From positions 62,001 through 126,000 of the forward strand of contig VWZF01001675.1 of the NCBI GenBank assembly GCA_013396755.1: a stretch of DNA of 64,000 nt, given 5' to 3'. The position numbers and the translations under genes were made by a program. Of this stretch, positions 12,679 through 27,500 are shown in pieces. Each line of letters opens with the position of its first letter. Position 1 is the stretch's first letter. Under the pieces are notes generated by a model that saw only the letters and a list, made by a program, of their open reading frames with translations, did no database searches and was not told the origin of the DNA. The DNA comes from Sclerurus mexicanus. Lineage: Eukaryota > Chordata > Aves > Passeriformes > Furnariidae.

Positions 12679-15600
12679 CCTAATTGCAAGCCACAGAGAA
12701 GTGAAATAGTGCTCTGAAACCAATAAAAGAAGGCTGAGTGACCAGCCTGTTGTTCTGCTCACTTCCTTTACTGATGCCTTGTGTTAATTAACATTAAAAT
12801 TTGGATTATCGAGCTCAGTGCAAGGAGAGCTGCCCCTGCCTCCCCCACTCACCCTCCCTGCCATGTCTGTGCACTCTCACACAGGGCAGATTTAATGACT
12901 TCACTGATTGCAAAGCACTCAGAGCTGGTTTGTTTGACACAGAGACATGGGCCTTCACCTTTGGGGAGGTTGGGTCCCTTTCTCTTTCCACATCTAAAAT
13001 GTTTGTATCATGTGGTTTTGTCCTTAGGAAGCCAATCCCTTTGAGAGGTGCCAGGAGCGGTTCAAAGTGAAGGATGTCCCACAGATGGGACCATGCTCTG
13101 ATGCTCTGTCATCTTTATCTCCCTCCACAGGCTCTCAGCAAATAACCTTCCAATGGCCAGGCCAATAAAAGATGTCAGGAGTAATTAAAGATGTGACAGC
13201 TGGTCCACATATCTCCATGCAGTCAAGTCCTTCAGATTTTCCTCGCTCTCCCAGTATTTGTTACCAGTCTCCAGCTCTTCCCAGGTCACTCTCTGAGCAA
13301 GGTGAGGGTGTTGAGCACCCAGCAGGATTTGGTCCAGGTTCAGCACATCTCTCCAAGTGCCTACTCACATCCATCTGATCCTGTCCCTCCCTGCAGTGCT
13401 GGGTGTCCTGCCCACGGGCTGAGCTGGGAGCGTGTGGTCCCTGTGCAGTGCCTCGAGTACTGGTTACATCTGGTACCTTTTCTCTGCAAAATGGTGTTTT
13501 AAGAAGGAAGGGTTTTTTTAAATGGACTAAAAAATTTTACTGGGGCATCTGGTGTTGCAAATATTTGAAAAAGTTGAAATTTTTTCTTCCTTGGCAGTAA
13601 AACCAACCCAGCTTCTTGCCCGCTGCAGTCCAAGAACTATTGAATACGTTTTAAAACAGATCGTTTGGGGAGTTTATATCACTGGGTTTATGGGACTGAA
13701 CAGAGGATGCTTTTCCCCTTAGAACTGGTTCAGTATCCTAAATTATAGTTGCCAATTTCTTGGCTTATGGGGATTTACACCAGTTCAGAATGCCAGGAAG
13801 TTTCAAGAAACCTTTGAAAGAGCAAACAGAGGAAGATGAGCTTTTGTTTTGCTTCCGAGATATTCGTATCCGTGTTGCAGACCATGCCTGGATCCACTCC
13901 ATTGCTGTGGTGAACCGTGAGACTTTAACCAGTCCCCAGCACAGAGAGCAGCCCCAAGGTTCCTCGAGCAGTTTGAAGTTTGATGGGGTGAACCCAGTCA
14001 CTGCAGCAGCTTTGAGCTTCTTCCAGTTAGTTTTCCTTAGGAACTGACCATGAGGTCATAGGATCTGGGGGGGTTTTTTGTGTGTTGCTTTCTGACCTAC
14101 TGAATCATCATAATTTTTATTATTTATTCTCATGCCTGTTGCATTCAGATATAGCTTTGGCAGAAGCTGAAGGAACCTCCCTGGGCTGGAGGGAGGAACT
14201 GGGCCTTCATTTCTTGCATCCCAGCTGAGTGCCCTCACAACTGCATATGGTACAGAGCGGTAACGCTAATGCTTTTTTTAAAATATAGTTTAAAAAGGGA
14301 GGTGGGGGGAAGTAGGAGTGGGAAAAATAATTATAAAAAAGCAGCATTTTATCCATAACTGATCTTGTGCCTGTGTTCTAGAAGACCCTCTCTGTGTGCC
14401 AGCTCCTTGTGCCTAGGTAGTAAACTACCTTGGGAAACTCCAAATACAGCTGGGATGTTCTTGCACTCAAAACCAGGTGGGTTTTCAGTCTTGGTGCTGA
14501 CAGGAGGGAGGTGGCAGCAGTAAGGACCAAGGGATGGGGCTGCTGGCCCTGCCGAGACAGCTCATGCCGGACTGTGCCCAGTTGCCGTGGTTGTGGTTTG
14601 CTGGTCCACAGGTCCATCACCCCTCTGACCCAGGGTGAGGCAGCTCAGGGACCTAAATGGTCAGAAATCCAGCCTGGGCGAGGAAGGGAAGGGAACAGTG
14701 CTGGTGGAGGATCCAGCCTGGCCCTTGGGGGCCCAGCAGCCATCACCTTGGCACAGCCACAGCACCAAACCACATCCTGGCCGGTCCCACTTCGCAGTCT
14801 GGCCTCGTGCCTGGGTTGTGAAAGTGGGTGAAGGGCAGAAATGTGGTTTTGGCCTTAATGTTTGTCCCATGGCATTTTACAAAAGAAGTTTGGAAAAGCA
14901 CACAAGGATGAAATCCTGAGATTCTTGGGTTTTTTAGATTCACTCAAGTGCTGCTGGGCTTGTCTCTGCCTGCTGCTGGTGCCAGGGTTTCTGTAACTCC
15001 CCCAGGCTTTCCACATGCAGCTACACTCATGCGTGTAGTCACACATAGACCTGTTGAGTGACACTTTGGTCCAGTGCTGCCACAACACAAGCGGGACACA
15101 GAGATGTCCATCATTCACTCTGACCAAGACACTTCTCCCCCCAGCCTTGGTAACCCGTAGCTGGATCACATCTCTCCAGAAGAGAAATGCACTCCTAGCT
15201 TTGAAGACAGCGAGCGCAGAGGCATCCGCCGCATTCCTTCCTGACGTGTTCCAGTGGTTGGCTGCCCTCATTCAAAACCAGATGTCTCCTCTCCGATTTG
15301 AATGCTGCCGACTTCGTATTCCTGCCATTAGGCCTTCTCCTGCCTGTTCCTGAGGGATGTGAGGAGCTCCAGGCTAGTGGATACCCAGGCTGCTGCCACC
15401 CAACATGTCCTACACCGGTGTCACTCAGTGTTACTAAAGCAGAGTTCTTGGGGTCAGAGAGATCAACGACATTGTAAAACACTTCAAACATATTCCCTCA
15501 CCTTGTGTCCTGGCTGTGTTGGCCATTTAGTGGCAGCAAGGCTTTCATGTGCACAGTGCTGGTCTGGTTTTCCCATTGCTGATTCTTTTCTTACCTACCC

Positions 15601-16240
15601 ACATGGTAAAATGATGCAGGTTTGTCCTTATTTTGATTATGTTGCTCTTAGGAAGTGATAAATCTGTTAGGACATGTATTTTCTTTCTTTTTCCTCTACT
15701 TTTTTTTAATGTCATGCCATAAATATTCCATACTATGATCTTGAGGCTAAGGGGTTGACCCCGTTCCTGGTTGAGCAATGGACGTTCCTTCCACAAGAAG
15801 CTCGTGGTGAGATGTGGGGAAGATGATGGATGGACAGCCTGACCACCAGTGCTGGTGAAGCCGGTGCTCGAGCTCTCATGAATAAGAAACTTGGGATTTT
15901 CTTCTTACCAACACTGTAAAGGTCAGGCTTGTTTTTATTTCTCAGCTGCATGTACAGAACAATGTTGGTTTTCTCTGCAGTGCTGTCCTTCCGCCTCCTT
16001 CCCTGGTGGATTTTGCTCTTCATTTAATTTGTTTGCAGCCCAGCTTTTGGTAGCTGAGGCAGAAACACTGGCAGAGACAGAGTGTGAGACTGGAAAGTTT
16101 CCCAGAAGGGGCTTGAGCCTGCAACGTGCTGGGACTTTTGCTGTTTGGATTGAATGTTGGGCTCTTCTAAATGGAGGGGGCACCTGGTCTCAGCTCACTT
16201 TAAGCAAGATTGGCATTTCGGAAGCACTTCAGGAACCGTG

Positions 16241-16351
16241 GAATCGTAGAATCACAGAATGGTTTGGGTTGGAAGGGACGCTAAAGATCACCCTGCTCCA
16301 ACTTCTGTGCCACAGTCAGGGATACCTTCCACTAGACCAGGGTGCTCAAAG
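16241..16351 (-). mobile_element. CR1 LINE 3' end fragment
   Basis: Starts gaatcgtagaatcacagaat, then ggtttgggttggaagggac, gatcaccctgctccaactt and actagaccagggtgctcaaa. This is the reverse complement of the CR1 3' end. Confidence 0.92.
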
Positions 16352-17423
16352 ATTTAAAAGAGGCAAAGCCATGTCCATGAAGCCAAGGGAAGTGTTTGTG
16401 CTCCCTCCCTCCCTGTAAGCACATCATGGTACCTCAGAGGAGGGGCACGTGCTCGCTTACAGAAGATGTGCTACGGAAGAGTTATCACTCATCAGAGGAG
16501 ATGGGGCTTAATGCAAAGAAGAGCCTGGGACTGCAAAGATGCTCAGCACAGCCCGTAGCTGAAACGTGTTGTGATACCCCTGGGTAAAGATCAAACTGCA
16601 AAGGTCTTGCCGACATCTGATTCTCCTCAATTTTAGTTGGATCCAAATCTAGCAAAAGGGCATTTTTATGTCTGGTCACAGTCCAAAAAGATATAGCAAA
16701 ATCACCTGGAGTTACAAATGTGTTGCAGAACCTGTCCCTAATCACATTAAGAGCTCTAAACTGTAAGGCTCGATTGTTTGCCAAATGAAATATTCTCCTC
16801 CGGTATTTGCAGAAAGGAATTACAGTCTGTGAGTCATGTTTTTCATTTGGTGTTCAAGTGCAGTTTCTGTTTTATGGACCCAATCCTGAGCTTGGGGAAG
16901 GAGTCCTAAAAGGGCTTTGTTTGTTGGGAGATAAGGGTGAGGTGACTGTCATCACACCCACCTTGGGACTGTCACCCAGGACCGGGGGGTGGACCCACCA
17001 GTTGTCCCCACTGGGCTGGTGACGCCAACAGCAGCAGGTCTCAGGCAATGTATTTTGGGCTCTCAGTTTCCAGCTGGGCTTCTGAGCCCTGAAGGTTCAC
17101 CATGTCAAGCTTTGTTCTGTCTGAGAGAGGTCTTGGTGGCTGTTGGATTTGAGGTTGTGCTTCAATAAGTCAAAGGCTATGTAATCATAGGGCTCTGCTC
17201 TCCAGGGCTTCAGTGACAGCCCCTAAGGTTGTGAGGCTCACTGCAGAAATGTCCCATGGGTCCCCAGTGTCCTTCTGGCTGCTACACTGTCACAGTGACC
17301 ACTGGACTCTTGCTCCAAGCCTGAAGTGCCTCTAGCCCTTCCTTTTGTCCCACTCTGGTATTAGCTGAGCACCAGCCATGGACTCTGGTGTGGAGGTCAC
17401 CTGTGGTTTGTTCCTGAACTCCT

Positions 17424-17514
17424 GGTCTACTCGAAGGTGTCCCTGCCCATGGCAGAGCAGCTGGAATGAGATGATCTTTAAGGTCTCTCCCAACCCAAAC
17501 CATTCTGTGATTCC
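17424..17514 (+). mobile_element. CR1 LINE 3' tail fragment
   Basis: Contains gaaggtgtccctgcccatgg, ggaatgagatgatctttaagg and cccaacccaaaccattctgtg, the sense-strand CR1 tail. Confidence 0.9.
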
Positions 17515-18029
17515 ACAACTCAATATCACCCAATAAACTGATGAATTGGGTGACACAGGGTTCTTGCAGTGGGTAGGAGGTGGAGACAGTAAAATCAAAG
17601 ACAGGAAAACATTCAAAGCACCAAGGCACTGCTGAGAGGAGAAGCAAGCTGAGATGGTTCAGAGAGCTCCCAGCCCCGGAGAGTGGACCTTGCCCAGACT
17701 TTGTGAGCATGAGCCCAGAGCTGTGAGAGCCCAGCCAGCTCCGGGGGCAGCAGGGAGATGCTCTTGGCTCCATCCAGAGCTGCCGCTAAATGAACTGCCC
17801 ATCACACCACACTTAATTATGCTTAAGCTGAGGGAAACGCTTGCCCAGAGTCGCCCTGTGTCCCACGGGAAGGAGAGCCCCAACCAGCTTTATACCTCTC
17901 ATCTTTAGAGCTGGGGGCAGGAGGGGTGGATAAAGCTCTGTAACCCCTTGGGAAAAGGGGAGCACAGCCCCCGGGCTGCCCCTGCTGTGCCCCTCCTCAT
18001 CCTCGGGGAGGAAGGAAGCGCGGGCCCGG

Positions 18030-18560
18030 GTCAGCAGTCGTGCCTGGGGGATTTTGGCCTGACTTCTCGCAGTGTCTTAATATACCCCAGCTGGCAGCAA
18101 TAATTGGAGAGTTATTAAATAACTGTCTGCGGTGACATACAATCTGCAGAGCTCTGTACCAATTATTTTTCATTTGCTTCCCTCTATCTCAACGTGTCTC
18201 TATCTCCCCATCCTGCCCCGCTGCCGTTCCCAGGAACAATTTACTGTAGTGAGTGGAGTGCAGGGAGATCTTCTCCAACAAAGGAACTACTTTATTTTCT
18301 GCCATGGTTAATGCCCCAGTTTAATGAGTCCTTCATATCATTCTCACCACCCTAAATTAAAAGGTAGCCTGTGCAATTAAACTGTTTAGCTTCCAGAATG
18401 CCCCTCACAGTTATCTGCAAAATGGGTTGAAATGCAGCTGCTACTAATATTGCTCGTATTAAAACTGGCAAAGGGAAAGCCACTTTCATCTCTTTATTTT
18501 TAGTAGTGTGCCTCTACTTTCAATTACACTAATTATTTGCACCATCTTGTTCCTGACCAT
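18030..18560. promoter_or_regulatory. Candidate conserved non-coding element
   Basis: AT-rich block rich in homeodomain-type ATTA/TAAT cores (for example aataattgg, ttattaaata, ccaattattttt, tacactaattattt) with an E-box cagctg near 18090. It carries no CR1 signature and almost no open frame, and it differs in texture from the G-rich flanks. This is the look of a distal enhancer, but no comparison was possible here. Confidence 0.25.
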
Positions 18561-21500
18561 TGTCCCATGAGATTTTCCCAGCCAGGAAATATTTCGTGCA
18601 GTACACAACTGTAGATGCTTAGACCCTCATGGTTGTGTCTTTTGGGAATGAGGAGAGAGCTGGGGTTTGCAGCTCTTAGACTAATTTATACCAGTATTAA
18701 TCCAGAGTACAGCTGTATTTTGCAGTGGATTCCAGATTTAAGACTTGTTAGGTGATAATTGCTCTTTCTTTTCCTTTATTTTTTAGATCAGAATTTGCTC
18801 TATTTTTCTTTTGTATTTTAAATGTCGAAGTTTAATGAAGAAAACAATTCCCTGAAAACCCTTCTCCACAAATCTCCTCTTTGCATCCAGAACCCGCTTC
18901 TGTATTGCCAAGGGTCATATAACAACCTGCATTAGAGAGCATCCTTGAGGACCTCCCAGTTCTTTCCAACAGGAGCTGCTTCCCCCATCCCTGATGTTCA
19001 CCCCACTCATGATGAAAAATGGCTGCTTTTGGAGCATTTGAAAGAGGTTTGTAACTGCTTGGGTTGGGAGCAGACTGGGGACCCCCCAAAATGTCAAAAC
19101 AGAGGCATGAATTGTGGCATAAAAATAGCTCTTCTCTGCCATTTAACTGAGAAAGGCTCTGCAGCAATCCACGGAATTCTGTTTGGGATGCATCTGCAGG
19201 GAAGTGTCTTCCTGCCCCAAACCTGTTGAGTTCCAATATTCGTTTTCATGATCTCATTTTATAAATAATGGAAAGAAAAACAATGCATTCAATAGAAATG
19301 AGATTAGAAATAGGAGGGGAATGAATTACAAATGCAAGAGTCTGTAGTTATTCCAAGGAAGATAAATCTCATTTTAAGTGGTCTCCAGTGAAACAGTGTC
19401 TTGCTAAGACTAAACCAAAGTAAATCTGGTTTTGTTGATAAACAGAAGTGTGTGGCGGTGGCAGGGAATGTTTTCTAACACTGGTTGGTTGTCATAGTTT
19501 CCCGGGACTAACAATACCTGGGGTTTATTCTTGGCCTCGCCACTGTCTCTCTGCAGTAAATCACTTTACACCCTGCGCTGGAGTCTCAGCACAAGCTGGA
19601 AAATCAAACCTCAGTGAACAAATGTACAAATGACATCAGTGTGTGACCCTCAGTAAAGCTTTCACTGACTTCTGCCTCAGCAGGGCCACAGAGGTTGGGG
19701 TGGGAAGTGGAATTAGCGGCATTTCAGCAGCTCCTGCAGACTTTGCTTCAGGCTGTTGTGGGAAAGGTTCTTGGTAGCAGAACTATTAATTTGGGTCTGG
19801 ATCCAGCATGGCTTTGCCTCTTGTGTGTCTCCCAGGGTAGATAAGATGCCAGTGGTGGCTTGAAAATTCTGCCCCTTTATTTTTTTTTCTGCTGAGATTT
19901 GGTCAGATTTTCTGTCCCCATGAGTAGCAGGCAGCAGAAAAGGTGTTTGCTCTGCAAAACTCTGCCTGAGTCCCTTCTCCACCTGGTCCTCAAGCTGCAG
20001 TGAGGAAGGGACCGTATCAGGGATCGATAAGGGGCTGAGCTGCAAACACCAGCTCAGCAGGGAGGTGACACCACCACTGTGTTGTCACCTGATTGAAAAC
20101 ACCCTGACCCTTTCCATCCTGCACCTGGTGACTAGGGGGAAGCGCTGGCATGAGCCGAATGGGATGGATGGGGTGAGGTATCCCTAGAAAGGATGACCAC
20201 CCAAGAGCTGGCACGTGTGGAGTGAGCACGGGGAGCTGCACGACACACCACCAGCATCAGCAGCCACGTGGGCTGGAGCTGGAGAGTGTCCGACCCTCCT
20301 AGCTGGGAGCTAATGGTTCCCTTCAGGATTGCATCATTAGATTCGAACTGAGTCATTATGAGGAGATTTGGGAACACAAGGCGGAATTCATTACTGGGGG
20401 AACACGCTGTCGGGTGTTGGGTGCTCGGAGGCACGGCCAGTGTCTCCCTCCTGGGGCCAAGTGCTGCTCTGCCCCCGGTGGCAGGAGCTGAGATCCGTGC
20501 CCGGCGTGGGCTGGCAGGATTCTCCTCTTATACCACCCACAGCTGCTTCCTGCTGCCTCCAGCCATCTGCTTTCCCCATGACACCTGCTACAAGAATAAC
20601 GAACCCCAGGGCGAGGGGAGACACTGAAATTGTGACATTTGCACCCATGCTATCCTGGGTGCAGCCTCAGCCCCTGCCAGCAGTTACAGCATCCTCTCCT
20701 CCAGTGTCCAGCTGCTGGGAGCCCCTCTGCTCCGGCTGGATGGTTGGATGGATGGATGTTTGCCTGCTCTGCTCTGGCTCTTCTGCCATCAGCAAAAGCA
20801 TTTTCGGCAGGTGTAGTGGAGGGGCTGGGAAGGGGTTACCTGCAAACTGCCCCCTCTTTTGGACAGGGTTCAGCATTTCTCTTGGAACCCAACAAAACCA
20901 CTCAGCTGGTATCATCAGCACTTGGGCTACACCTCATTCTGTGGAGCTGCCACTGAATCACGGGATTTCTACCCCAAGGTCACAAAGTGTTGGCTTCAAA
21001 ATGCTGGATGAACATCAACATCCTTGAGGGGGGCAGAGAATGTGGCATGGAGGACGGTTTGAGAGAAAGGTAGGAGAGAGCCTCAAGAGAAAAGGAACCT
21101 GGGGAGCAATCCAAGGCTTGATTGTAGGCTGGCCCTGACACTGACATATCTGATCATCGATCAGCAGAGACCAATTACTCAGGAAGCTTAAACACCTACC
21201 AGGAGTGCATATTAATATCAGCTTGATGACTAAGGAAACAAGGAGACTGATGAGAATGGATCCGGGCCCATCACTTGCCTCTGCAGAAAGGTGTTATCCC
21301 AAAACTACAGCTGGGAGAGACCAAGCTGTGAGCACTCAAGGTGAGCTGGAGTCTTTGTTCCTATGTTTATAAAGATGTGAAGCCTGGGTGTTTGCTGAAG
21401 AAGAAGATACTGGTGTCCTTGCAAAACAAATAAATGTTTGCAGAGTGAGGGAGTAAAAATAAGTCAGAAATACATTGAATAATGGGGAGAGTCCTCAAAA

Positions 21501-24500
21501 ATCAAATATGGTAAGGAAACATGACAGTGAAACCCTGATGAGGTGAGCCAGCCCGTGGGTAGTGAAGGCAAGAGGGGACAAAGTGCTGAGCATTTCCCAT
21601 CAGTCATTTTCTAGGGATCTCCATGCCACAGCTGCTTGAAGAGATGATGGATGGCTGGTCCCAGGTAAAACCTCTGCCAGCTTGGCAGGATTCATGAGGA
21701 ACGAGGAGGTGTAAAGGACCAGGGCTCAGAGCACCACAACCCTCACTACCACAGTCCCACGTGGTGCTTGCCCCAGGACTGGCAGCAGAAGAGGCTTTGC
21801 GGGTCCTCTCGGCTGCCTGTGATGCCAAAGCCACGCAGCACAGGTGACAAGCTCACCAGTCTGGGGCACTAGGGTGGCAGTTCACCGCTGCCCAGTGGCT
21901 GCAGGCTCAGGACTGGTTCTACCGGGTCACCCTCCGAAGCCAGAGCCACAAAATCAGGTCAGCTTTGTGAATTAGAGGTTGCACCTCAAAGAGCGTTTGG
22001 GGTTTTTTTCCCCCCAAACTCCTACCAAAAAGCAGCAGCTCCCTGCAGGGTGAGTTTGTGTGAGGGAGAAACCAGGTGAACACTTGGTGACTTTGAGTAT
22101 AAAGACTTTCCTTAGCTTCCTCAGCAAACAATCTTACCGCACCTAACTTCGAACCCTCAGCCTGGTTCTGTCCTGGGCGATGCTTAAACTGTCAATAATC
22201 CTAAAGCTGCTGTCACAGTGCTGCTCAATGGGGTTGACAGATTATATCTCTAAAGTCCCTTTATTGGACCTTGTTCCCAGAAAAGCTTGCAAATTGCTCT
22301 GATCTTACCAGACAAAGGCATTGCTCACTCTCTCGGAGTCCTTGGATATCCTACACAATAAGGTAGGAATTGGTGAGAATTACCCTAGATAAAATATCCC
22401 TTACAACATCAAAGTTCCCGATCTCTTAGCTGTCAGCCGCAGGTATGTGAAAGTCCTGACAGGCTGAAGATAGAAGGAAGAGATAAAGCAGAAAAAGAAG
22501 GGAGGGGGAATGGAGAAATTCTCTGGCTGAAAGGTTATATCATTGGATTTGGCACAAAGATGTCAGTGCAGCGGGTCTGTAGGGCCAGCTGGGGTGTGAG
22601 CAGGGCACTGGGCTTTCACCTTGTGAACGAATCACAGCGGCTGACACCAGGTGACCAGGGACAGATCCTGATCAGGACACAGTTAAATCGTGATCCTAAC
22701 CCCCCGTGTTTCCCCATGCCCATCCGCTCAGCTGCTGGGTGGTTTTGCCCAGTGAAACAGCTGAGGAGGGGCAGTTACCGAGGGGGATCGCTGGTGTGAC
22801 ACAACACGCCAGCCTTTGGCCAGCTTTGCTCTGCACGTTTAATAATTGACCTCTCTGGGTTGTTCACAGGAGCTGTGGCAGGAGAGCTGGGATCAGACTT
22901 CTGCCCAGTGCCACCCCACCTGGACCACTAAACTCATTGCAAAAGTCCAGCTCGTTGGCAGCAAAGCCACAGGTAAGTCTGAAAGTGATTTGCACAGAAG
23001 TCAAGGAGGTTCAGCTGCAACAAGATCTGGTTCATTCATCTAAAATCCTGCCCTTTCACCTGCAGAGAGCGGACAGAGCTTCCCTCTGCCCGCTGCTCCC
23101 GCACACCTAATCCTTCTCTAAAACTGTGTTTTAGAGCAGATCAAATACCTTTAGGTTCTTAGAAAGGGCTGGTTTTGGCAACCGCACAAAATACTTTTCT
23201 CAAATGACATAAATATCGTATGTGATTTGCTGTCTTGCCAAAATGCAAACGCACACACATGCTCTAACTAAGCAACATTCTTTAAAAGTTAAGATCATTG
23301 CTTAGAAAGAAATATAGAGCATTTTATAAATCCAAATCGATCACGCACTGCGTGTGTTGAAAATATGTACAAAAAATGGAACCCCAAAACTCCATTAAAC
23401 CACTTCTGAGACAATACATCACTGCACCTTTATATTGCACCGAGGGGTTTAACAACCCTTCTCCAGGAAAATATTTTACTAGGTAACAAAAAAAAGGTTA
23501 TTGAAAACATATATTTGATACTTTTGGCAATTCATTTTACTACTTGCATTTTCAATTCATTGGTATAGTTCATGAAAAAAAATATTTTCGCAGTTGGGTC
23601 ATGTTATTATTTCTCTAATTCTTTTTCTACTTGAAAGTCATGGTATGATTTTTTTCTATGAAACAACAAAGACAGTCAAAAACTGCTTGCTTGGTGATCC
23701 TGTAGATGTTTTAGGGCCTGCTGGAAGTGCAGAATACACACAAACATGCCTACAGGAAATTATGGCATCTTTCTGCTTTTCTTTGGAACCAACTTTACAT
23801 CTGAGCAAGTTAAAATAGAGCTGGGGAGGAACTAACAAGCTGAATCTTCTGGGGAACAAGAAGAAGGTATCATTTACCAGAATATTAAAATCTTTTTAAA
23901 AATTAGGTTATTTTGCTTCAGATCACCTGAACTGTCCCTGGCACAGGGCTGTTGTGTGACATCCTCACCTTCCAGCAGTGCTCCTCTCCTGGCTGGTGTG
24001 AATGTACCTCTCCAGGTAAAAGCCTGCCTTGGACTTGACCTGCCCACAGGATTCCAGAAGGCGGCAAAGGAATTCCAGGAAAGGAGGAGATAAGCATTTC
24101 CTAAGTCAGACCGACGGCAGATCTCCACTGCAAACTTAACTTGGGCTCGGATTCCTTTCCCAGCTAGAGAATGACTTTTCACCCAAAGCTGCTCCTGCTT
24201 TAGCCCATTTTATCCGGCCATCCTGGGAATGCGGGCATGCACTGGGTTTTGCTTTGCCTTGGGCAGAATTGAAACAAACCTAAACCACAGATGCAACCCT
24301 TCAGTGCCTGCCTGCCATCTATCCTCCCTTCTCCCTCCCCACCTGCCCTTTTCCTTCACAGCTCTCTGAGAAGACTTCAGTGGAGAGGCTCCGTGCAAAG
24401 ACCCAGGTGACACGTGCTGTTGGAAGCACTGGTGACCTGCAGGCCTGTTGATCTGGAGACCAACCCTGAACATCCCCACAGGGATTTCTGCTTGTTCAAC

Positions 24501-27500
24501 CAGATTGCTCCTGGACCATGTGTGTGCTCACTGTACACCACTGCAGGTAAGTCTGGCCTCGGCTTTGAGAGAGTTCCTGTGAGCACCCACGAGCGTGTTG
24601 TGTCCTTGTTTGCCTAGAGAACGGTGATTTTCTATTTTAATTGTTTCCTGTATGGCACATTTCCTTACATTCCAGCTTCCTTTCAGCTCTTCTCCTCACT
24701 GCATTTGTTTCCCAAAGTGTGTGTAATTACAACCAGGAAAGTCCATCAGCAAAAGCAATATCAATTTGAAAGATTAACGAATCTCACGCTTTCCCTCTCT
24801 CCTCCCCCCAAAATTAGAAAGCCCACTCTGTAGTTTCCAGCACACATCTATCATTACACACTCCTGGGTCTCAGGTAAATTAGCAACCTGATTCTTTTCC
24901 CTGCTGTCACTTAGAAGAAAAGGGCTTCTTATTTGCCATCCAAGGAAAAGTACAGTAAACCTAGAACTAGATAAAAGGTAAGTAATCAAATATATTTAAC
25001 AGTACTCAGCCAAATCCCAGTATTTGTATAGATGTTAGCTGGTGCATTTGAAGAATTGGGGAAGCCTTATCTTTTATAGGAAATAGTACTGCTTGATTGA
25101 AAAGTGCAAAGTCTGAGCTACTGCTCTTCTGCTTACTTAAAATAAGAAGTTCAGCTTTATGTACAGACAATTTATGTATGAACGGCAGATATTTTAAAAG
25201 AAGTTTCATGTCCTTGCTCTTCCATTAAGCACGAGCGTTTGGGGTGAGCACAGCGCTCCTCTGTTTCTCTTTCAGAGATGGGAAATGCCTCCCCACAGTG
25301 TGGGAAGTTTGCTTGGATTGTCCTCCTCACTTCTACCTGAAGGAAGTGGGGAAAATAATTTAGGTAGGTCACCTCCTACATATCAGAGGGCACCATCTCC
25401 CCGCCATGTGAAGAACAGCTTCGAGTCTGTAGGGTAATGTCGTGGCAGACTGAGCAGCCATCATAAAGGAACGTTCTAGGAGTATATCATGGGGATTATA
25501 ACCATGGTGAGGGCTGTAGGATGGCACAGAAAGCCTTCAGCTGGTGCTGGGACCACAGGTTTTGACAATCTATGGACACCATCAGGGCAGTGCTTGTGCA
25601 GGGGATGCTCCTTCCCTTGGCAGCTGGCTGTGTGGGAAAGGGGGAATGCGCCACCTCTAGACGGCTGCGGTTGGTGGTCGCACACACAAGACCTTCCTCG
25701 TGGAAATCCCTCCAGTGACAGAACACACAGAGTGCATGGACTAATCTCATTGGGAAATACACTCAAATACACCCAAACCCACCTCCTCACCCTCATGCAC
25801 AGGACCAAATTATCTTTCAGGTGTCCCTCTGCAAACAGTGCGAGTTTTTGCTGTGAAAGTATTTGATTAAGATGTTCCAACACAAGCACTGAAATTCAGG
25901 TCCATGAACTGAGGGAAAGCCGCCCCTGGACTGTGCTCCCACCAGCACACAGCTTTTCTCAGCTGTTTTGTGCTCAGAAGACACTGCTTTGGGTGCTAAA
26001 CATCCAGGTGAGTGACTGGGACTCTGCAGGGAGCCTGGTTTCTCCGGGATGATGCACCAGTTCACCCTGATGTCAATGGGTGTAGCAAGATGAGACACAT
26101 TCTGATCCCAAAGTTTACTTTGCTCGAATGAAACATCACAACTCAATGTTGTTTCACTACTTTGGGGAGAGGAAGGAGGCAGACAAGAGCCCCCCCAGTG
26201 CTTTTTTACAGGCCTGAGTCAAATTACCCTCCCTTGTGCGGGGCTTCTTCTGAAGTAGCAGATCATACTGTAACCAAATATTGCCATGCAGGAAAGCCAT
26301 TTTCCATCCAGCAAGGAAGCTTCTTCCTTCTCAGCAGCCACTGAAAGGGCCTTTGTTCTCGGGCTGAACACCTGGAGAGTGTTATCAGCAGTGGCCTCCC
26401 CAGCTGGCGCACTGAGCAGCTGTGACAAGAGCCAATGGCATTGGCATCGGGATCGGCAGCAGCATCTGGGAGCTGCTGGCACCCAAAAACCATCCTGTCT
26501 GAGCCATTGCATGGGCACTTTGGGTGGTTCCCCTCTTCCATGGGGACCAGGGAAACTACTCTGGTCTGTATTTTCCTTCTTTTCCCATCCTAGAATGAAC
26601 AGCCTCACTCCAAGGAGCCTTTAGACAACCTGAAGGATGTGACACCTCTGTAGGGAAAGGAGAACAAGACTTAGGCATCACCTTTCTTGAGAAGCTGGTA
26701 ATATGAGTGGTGAAGGGCTGACATGGAGCACTGGCATCCTGGGCACGTGGTTTGAAGCTGCACCTCAATGAATACAAGGTGGAACATTGCCTGGCATGAG
26801 GGGTAGGACATCCAGGAAACCCAACTTATTTGGCCCATCAGGTAGACCCCCTGAAGGCAGAGGGTCCTTTTCCATACCCTCCACTGTATAAACCCTCACT
26901 TCCAGAGATATCAATTTCAAAATCAAAAGGTTTTGATTATTTTGCTGCATTTCTATGATTAAAAGAAAAACCCCCGCAGGGTAAGGAAAACTGGAGAGTC
27001 AGAAAGCAGATCCTGTTGGTGGATCTGCATTGGGGTAACCTGGAGAGCTGCTGGCACCAGCTGAGTCCGTGCTGGGTCTGTGAGGGTTTTACCAGTGGCC
27101 TTAGTGGGAATTGTATTTGCAACCTATGAGTTATTTAGCAGGTCCAGACCTACAGATCTTTCTCAGTCCTTTGATTTTCCACTGAACTCACAGGCCAGAC
27201 AGCCCAAATCACAAACCCCCCCCCAAGACCCCCCAAGATAATTCTTTGTTTTCTCATAACCCAGATAAAATTTTGATTCCTACAAAGGAGTCATACATAG
27301 GGGGATTTCAGCAATGCCTCCTTGCAGGATGCACAGCTCTGCAAAGAATCCATTCTGGAGCAGTTCTGCCAAATACCAAGAGCAAATTGCATAACGTGAG
27401 AAGGAGCAGACCACAGCCGAAGCTTCATCATCCGCAGTGGCGGCTCGGCGAGGACGTCACGGGTTCTTCCATACCCAATGGCATAATTTCCATTTTCTTT

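Larger units (their letters stand above)
12679..18029. other. Intergenic DNA, no gene recognised
   Basis: Contains two CR1 fragments (16241-16351, 17424-17514). The 95-codon frame at 13760-14047 has no resemblance to a known family. Nothing else is supported. Confidence 0.7.
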
